Below are positions 7,402 through 8,398 of a stretch of DNA of 8,398 nt, one piece after another. The stretch spans positions 1-8,398 of the forward strand of contig JAJFBO010000039.1 in assembly GCA_020697025.1 (NCBI GenBank). The letters are read 5' to 3'. The stretch is from Burkholderiales bacterium (GTDB lineage: Bacteria > Pseudomonadota > Gammaproteobacteria > Burkholderiales > UBA11063). The first letter of the stretch is position 1, and each line of letters opens with the position of its first letter. Made by a program: the position numbers and the translations under genes. The notes beneath the pieces are model-generated. The model worked only from the letters and a program-made list of their open reading frames with translations, searched no databases and was not told the DNA's origin.

Positions 7402-7752
7402 ATGTTACACCACAGCCGCTATTTAAATCTAGATCAAGATGCTATTGCTCTTGGTATAAGAGCTGGTATTTTAAGTGCAATCTTCAGTACTATCTATGTT
7501 ATTTATTCACATAATAATCTAAATTTTATTCTTGCCGTGCTAGGTGTTTTTATTGCTACTCTTGTTGAAGTTGTAGGACTAAAATCATTAATTACACACC
7601 GTATCTGGCATGGTTTAATCCTAAGTATTGGTGCTGGAATTACAGTAACCCAGTTTTATTCATTTCTAATTTATTTATTATTGGTTCTGGCTTGCCAACA
7701 TCAATATCTGGCGCAATTATGTATGGGATATTTTTTTGTAGTGGCGCCCTGA
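7402..7752 (+). CDS. N-terminal fragment of the split FUSC-family protein
   Basis: A 116-residue frame starting at ATG 7402, with only a weak AAGAA (7391-7395) before it, 22 bp after the rhodanese stop. It has predicted membrane segments at about 18-36, 41-60 and 70-94. After about residue 96 the sequence turns into an atypical ACQHQYLAQLC tail ending at TGA 7750-7752, which I take to be out-of-frame readthrough. If there is no recoding, this is what the cell makes from the 5' half. Confidence 0.5.
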   Translation: MLHHSRYLNLDQDAIALGIRAGILSAIFSTIYVIYSHNNLNFILAVLGVFIATLVEVVGLKSLITHRIWHGLILSIGAGITVTQFYSFLIYLLLVLACQHQYLAQLCMGYFFVVAP

Positions 7753-8315
7753 CACTTGTATTAAGTGGATACTTAGGACACTTATTTTTTTGCTATAAAT
7801 ATAATAATAAACGCTCCTTAGCAGAAGCGTCTAATCGAATTTTTTCTTTTAATGTTAATAATCTGAAGTTTGCTTTAAAGTTATCTGTTGCAGTATGCGC
7901 TGCCAACGCGATTGCCGGATATTTAAAACTTCCCCAGCAATATTGCGCCCCTATGACTGCTTTATTGATTTTACGCTCAGATCATGAGTCCTCACTTAAA
8001 CGGGCGCAGCATAGACTTTTTGGAACATTAATTGGTAGTATTTTAGCTGGCGTATTAATCATTTTAATTCATGACAAATTAATATTGTCTATTTTAATGC
8101 TGCCAGTCATGTTTTTAATAGTAGTTTCCATGGCCAGACATTATGGGGCATATGTATTTTTTTTGACTGCCATGATTACTATTTTATTCAACTTAATTGA
8201 ATTTAATGGAATAATGGTAATAATAGAGCGAATTTTATTTACTCTACTTGGTATTTCTACAGTCGTGACAGTAGTATACTTATCTAAAATATTATGTTTT
8301 TATATAAACAAATAG
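7692..8315 (+). CDS. C-terminal fragment of the split FUSC-family protein
   Basis: A 207-residue frame counted from TTG 7692 (the next start is ATG 7719); neither start has a ribosome site. Predicted membrane segments lie at about 6-33, 61-79, 112-126, 129-147, 152-170 and 179-201. Residues 84-115, with YCAPMTALL, R108 and GT at 111-112, resemble the core of FUSC_2-like domains. The 5' end overlaps the preceding frame by 61 bp. It contains homopolymer runs at 7731-7737 (T7), 7785-7791 (T7) and 8157-8164 (T8). Confidence 0.5.
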   Translation: MPTSISGAIMYGIFFCSGALTLVLSGYLGHLFFCYKYNNKRSLAEASNRIFSFNVNNLKFALKLSVAVCAANAIAGYLKLPQQYCAPMTALLILRSDHESSLKRAQHRLFGTLIGSILAGVLIILIHDKLILSILMLPVMFLIVVSMARHYGAYVFFLTAMITILFNLIEFNGIMVIIERILFTLLGISTVVTVVYLSKILCFYINK

Positions 8316-8320
8316 CTTTT

Positions 8321-8326
8321 AAGGAG
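8321..8326 (+). promoter_or_regulatory. Strong ribosome binding site of the last gene
   Basis: AAGGAG, a full Shine-Dalgarno match, lies 5 nt before the ATG at 8332. It is the best ribosome site in the window and marks that ATG as a real start. Confidence 0.7.
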
Positions 8327-8331
8327 TTAAT

Positions 8332-8398
8332 ATGCTAAAAACCACATATGCCCAGGATGTTGTTAATGACTTTCTTTTTATGAAAAACCATATTAATG
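8332..8398 (+). CDS. 5' end of an unidentified gene, cut by the window edge
   Basis: An ATG 16 bp after the FUSC stop codon, preceded by a full Shine-Dalgarno, opens a frame that stays open to the end of the window. Twenty-two codons are visible, starting MLKTTYAQDVVNDF and continuing through a second methionine at codon 17. There is no signal peptide or membrane segment in the visible part. The product cannot be identified. Its short spacing suggests it belongs to the same transcription unit as the genes before it. Confidence 0.7.
   Translation, partial: MLKTTYAQDVVNDFLFMKNHIN

Larger units (their letters stand above)
7402..8315 (+). pseudogene. FUSC-family membrane protein gene split by a -1 frameshift
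   Basis: Two overlapping frames together encode one membrane protein of about 304 residues. The first (7402-7752) supplies the N-terminal transmembrane segments; the second (open from 7569, ending with TAG at 8313-8315) supplies the rest, with the FUSC-like stretch YCAPMTALL followed by R-x-x-GT-x-x-G. FUSC proteins include aromatic-acid and fusaric-acid efflux components; the transported substrate here is unknown. The second frame has no upstream ATG, GTG or TTG before the TTG at 7692, and no Shine-Dalgarno there, so separate translation is unlikely. Frame use and hydrophobicity suggest the shift belongs at about 7655-7690, where the plausible protein passes from ITVTQFYS to IGSGLPTSISGAIMYG. 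A one-base deletion, a sequencing error or recoding could each explain it. The rest of both frames looks undamaged, so any inactivation is recent. Confidence 0.7.

Noticed and set aside
7674..7680. TTTATTA as an alternative slippery heptamer in the FUSC overlap
   Set aside because: It does not fit the X-XXY-YYZ pairing rule, since the second codon would not re-pair after a -1 slip.
809..8398. A defence or secretion gene cluster
   Set aside because: The recognisable genes are housekeeping (apbC, metG, rdgB, rhodanese) or unlinked surface and membrane proteins; no nuclease, helicase, reverse transcriptase, toxin or integrase signature is present.

Overview
The window is AT-rich, tightly packed DNA from a Gram-negative bacterium, most likely a gamma- or betaproteobacterium. 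The basis is a head-to-head pair of apbC/mrp and metG, an arrangement also found in Escherichia coli and related proteobacteria, together with a lipoprotein carrying a clear lipobox. Species cannot be named from the sequence. There is no tRNA, rRNA, CRISPR array, insertion sequence or gene-free stretch above 300 bases.

Left part (1-3418): two genes for exported, Asn/Ser/Thr-rich repeat proteins converge on a perfect 13-bp hairpin. The rightward one is the 3' end of a beta-propeller-like protein with Asp-box-type repeats every ~40 residues. The leftward one is an 869-residue lipoprotein built of about seven Ig-like repeats, each holding one cysteine pair.

Middle (3465-6381): apbC, a P-loop Fe-S carrier lacking the usual N-terminal MIP18 domain, runs leftward towards the lipoprotein gene. 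metG, methionyl-tRNA synthetase, runs rightward. Their start codons are only 25 bp apart, so each gene's promoter has to lie largely inside the other gene's coding sequence. A perfect extended -10 for metG sits in apbC codons 4-7.

Right part (6382-8398): metG is followed on the same strand by rdgB (noncanonical purine NTP pyrophosphatase), a single-domain rhodanese, a FUSC-type membrane protein whose frame is broken, and the first 22 codons of an unidentified gene. Gaps of 12-38 bp suggest one transcription unit, with a near-consensus internal promoter just after the metG stop that would give rdgB an almost leaderless mRNA.

The points most worth a second look are the broken or recoded FUSC gene, the periodic cysteine pairs in the two surface proteins, and the compressed promoters around apbC/metG and rdgB. 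I did not find a convincing new defence or mobile system here.
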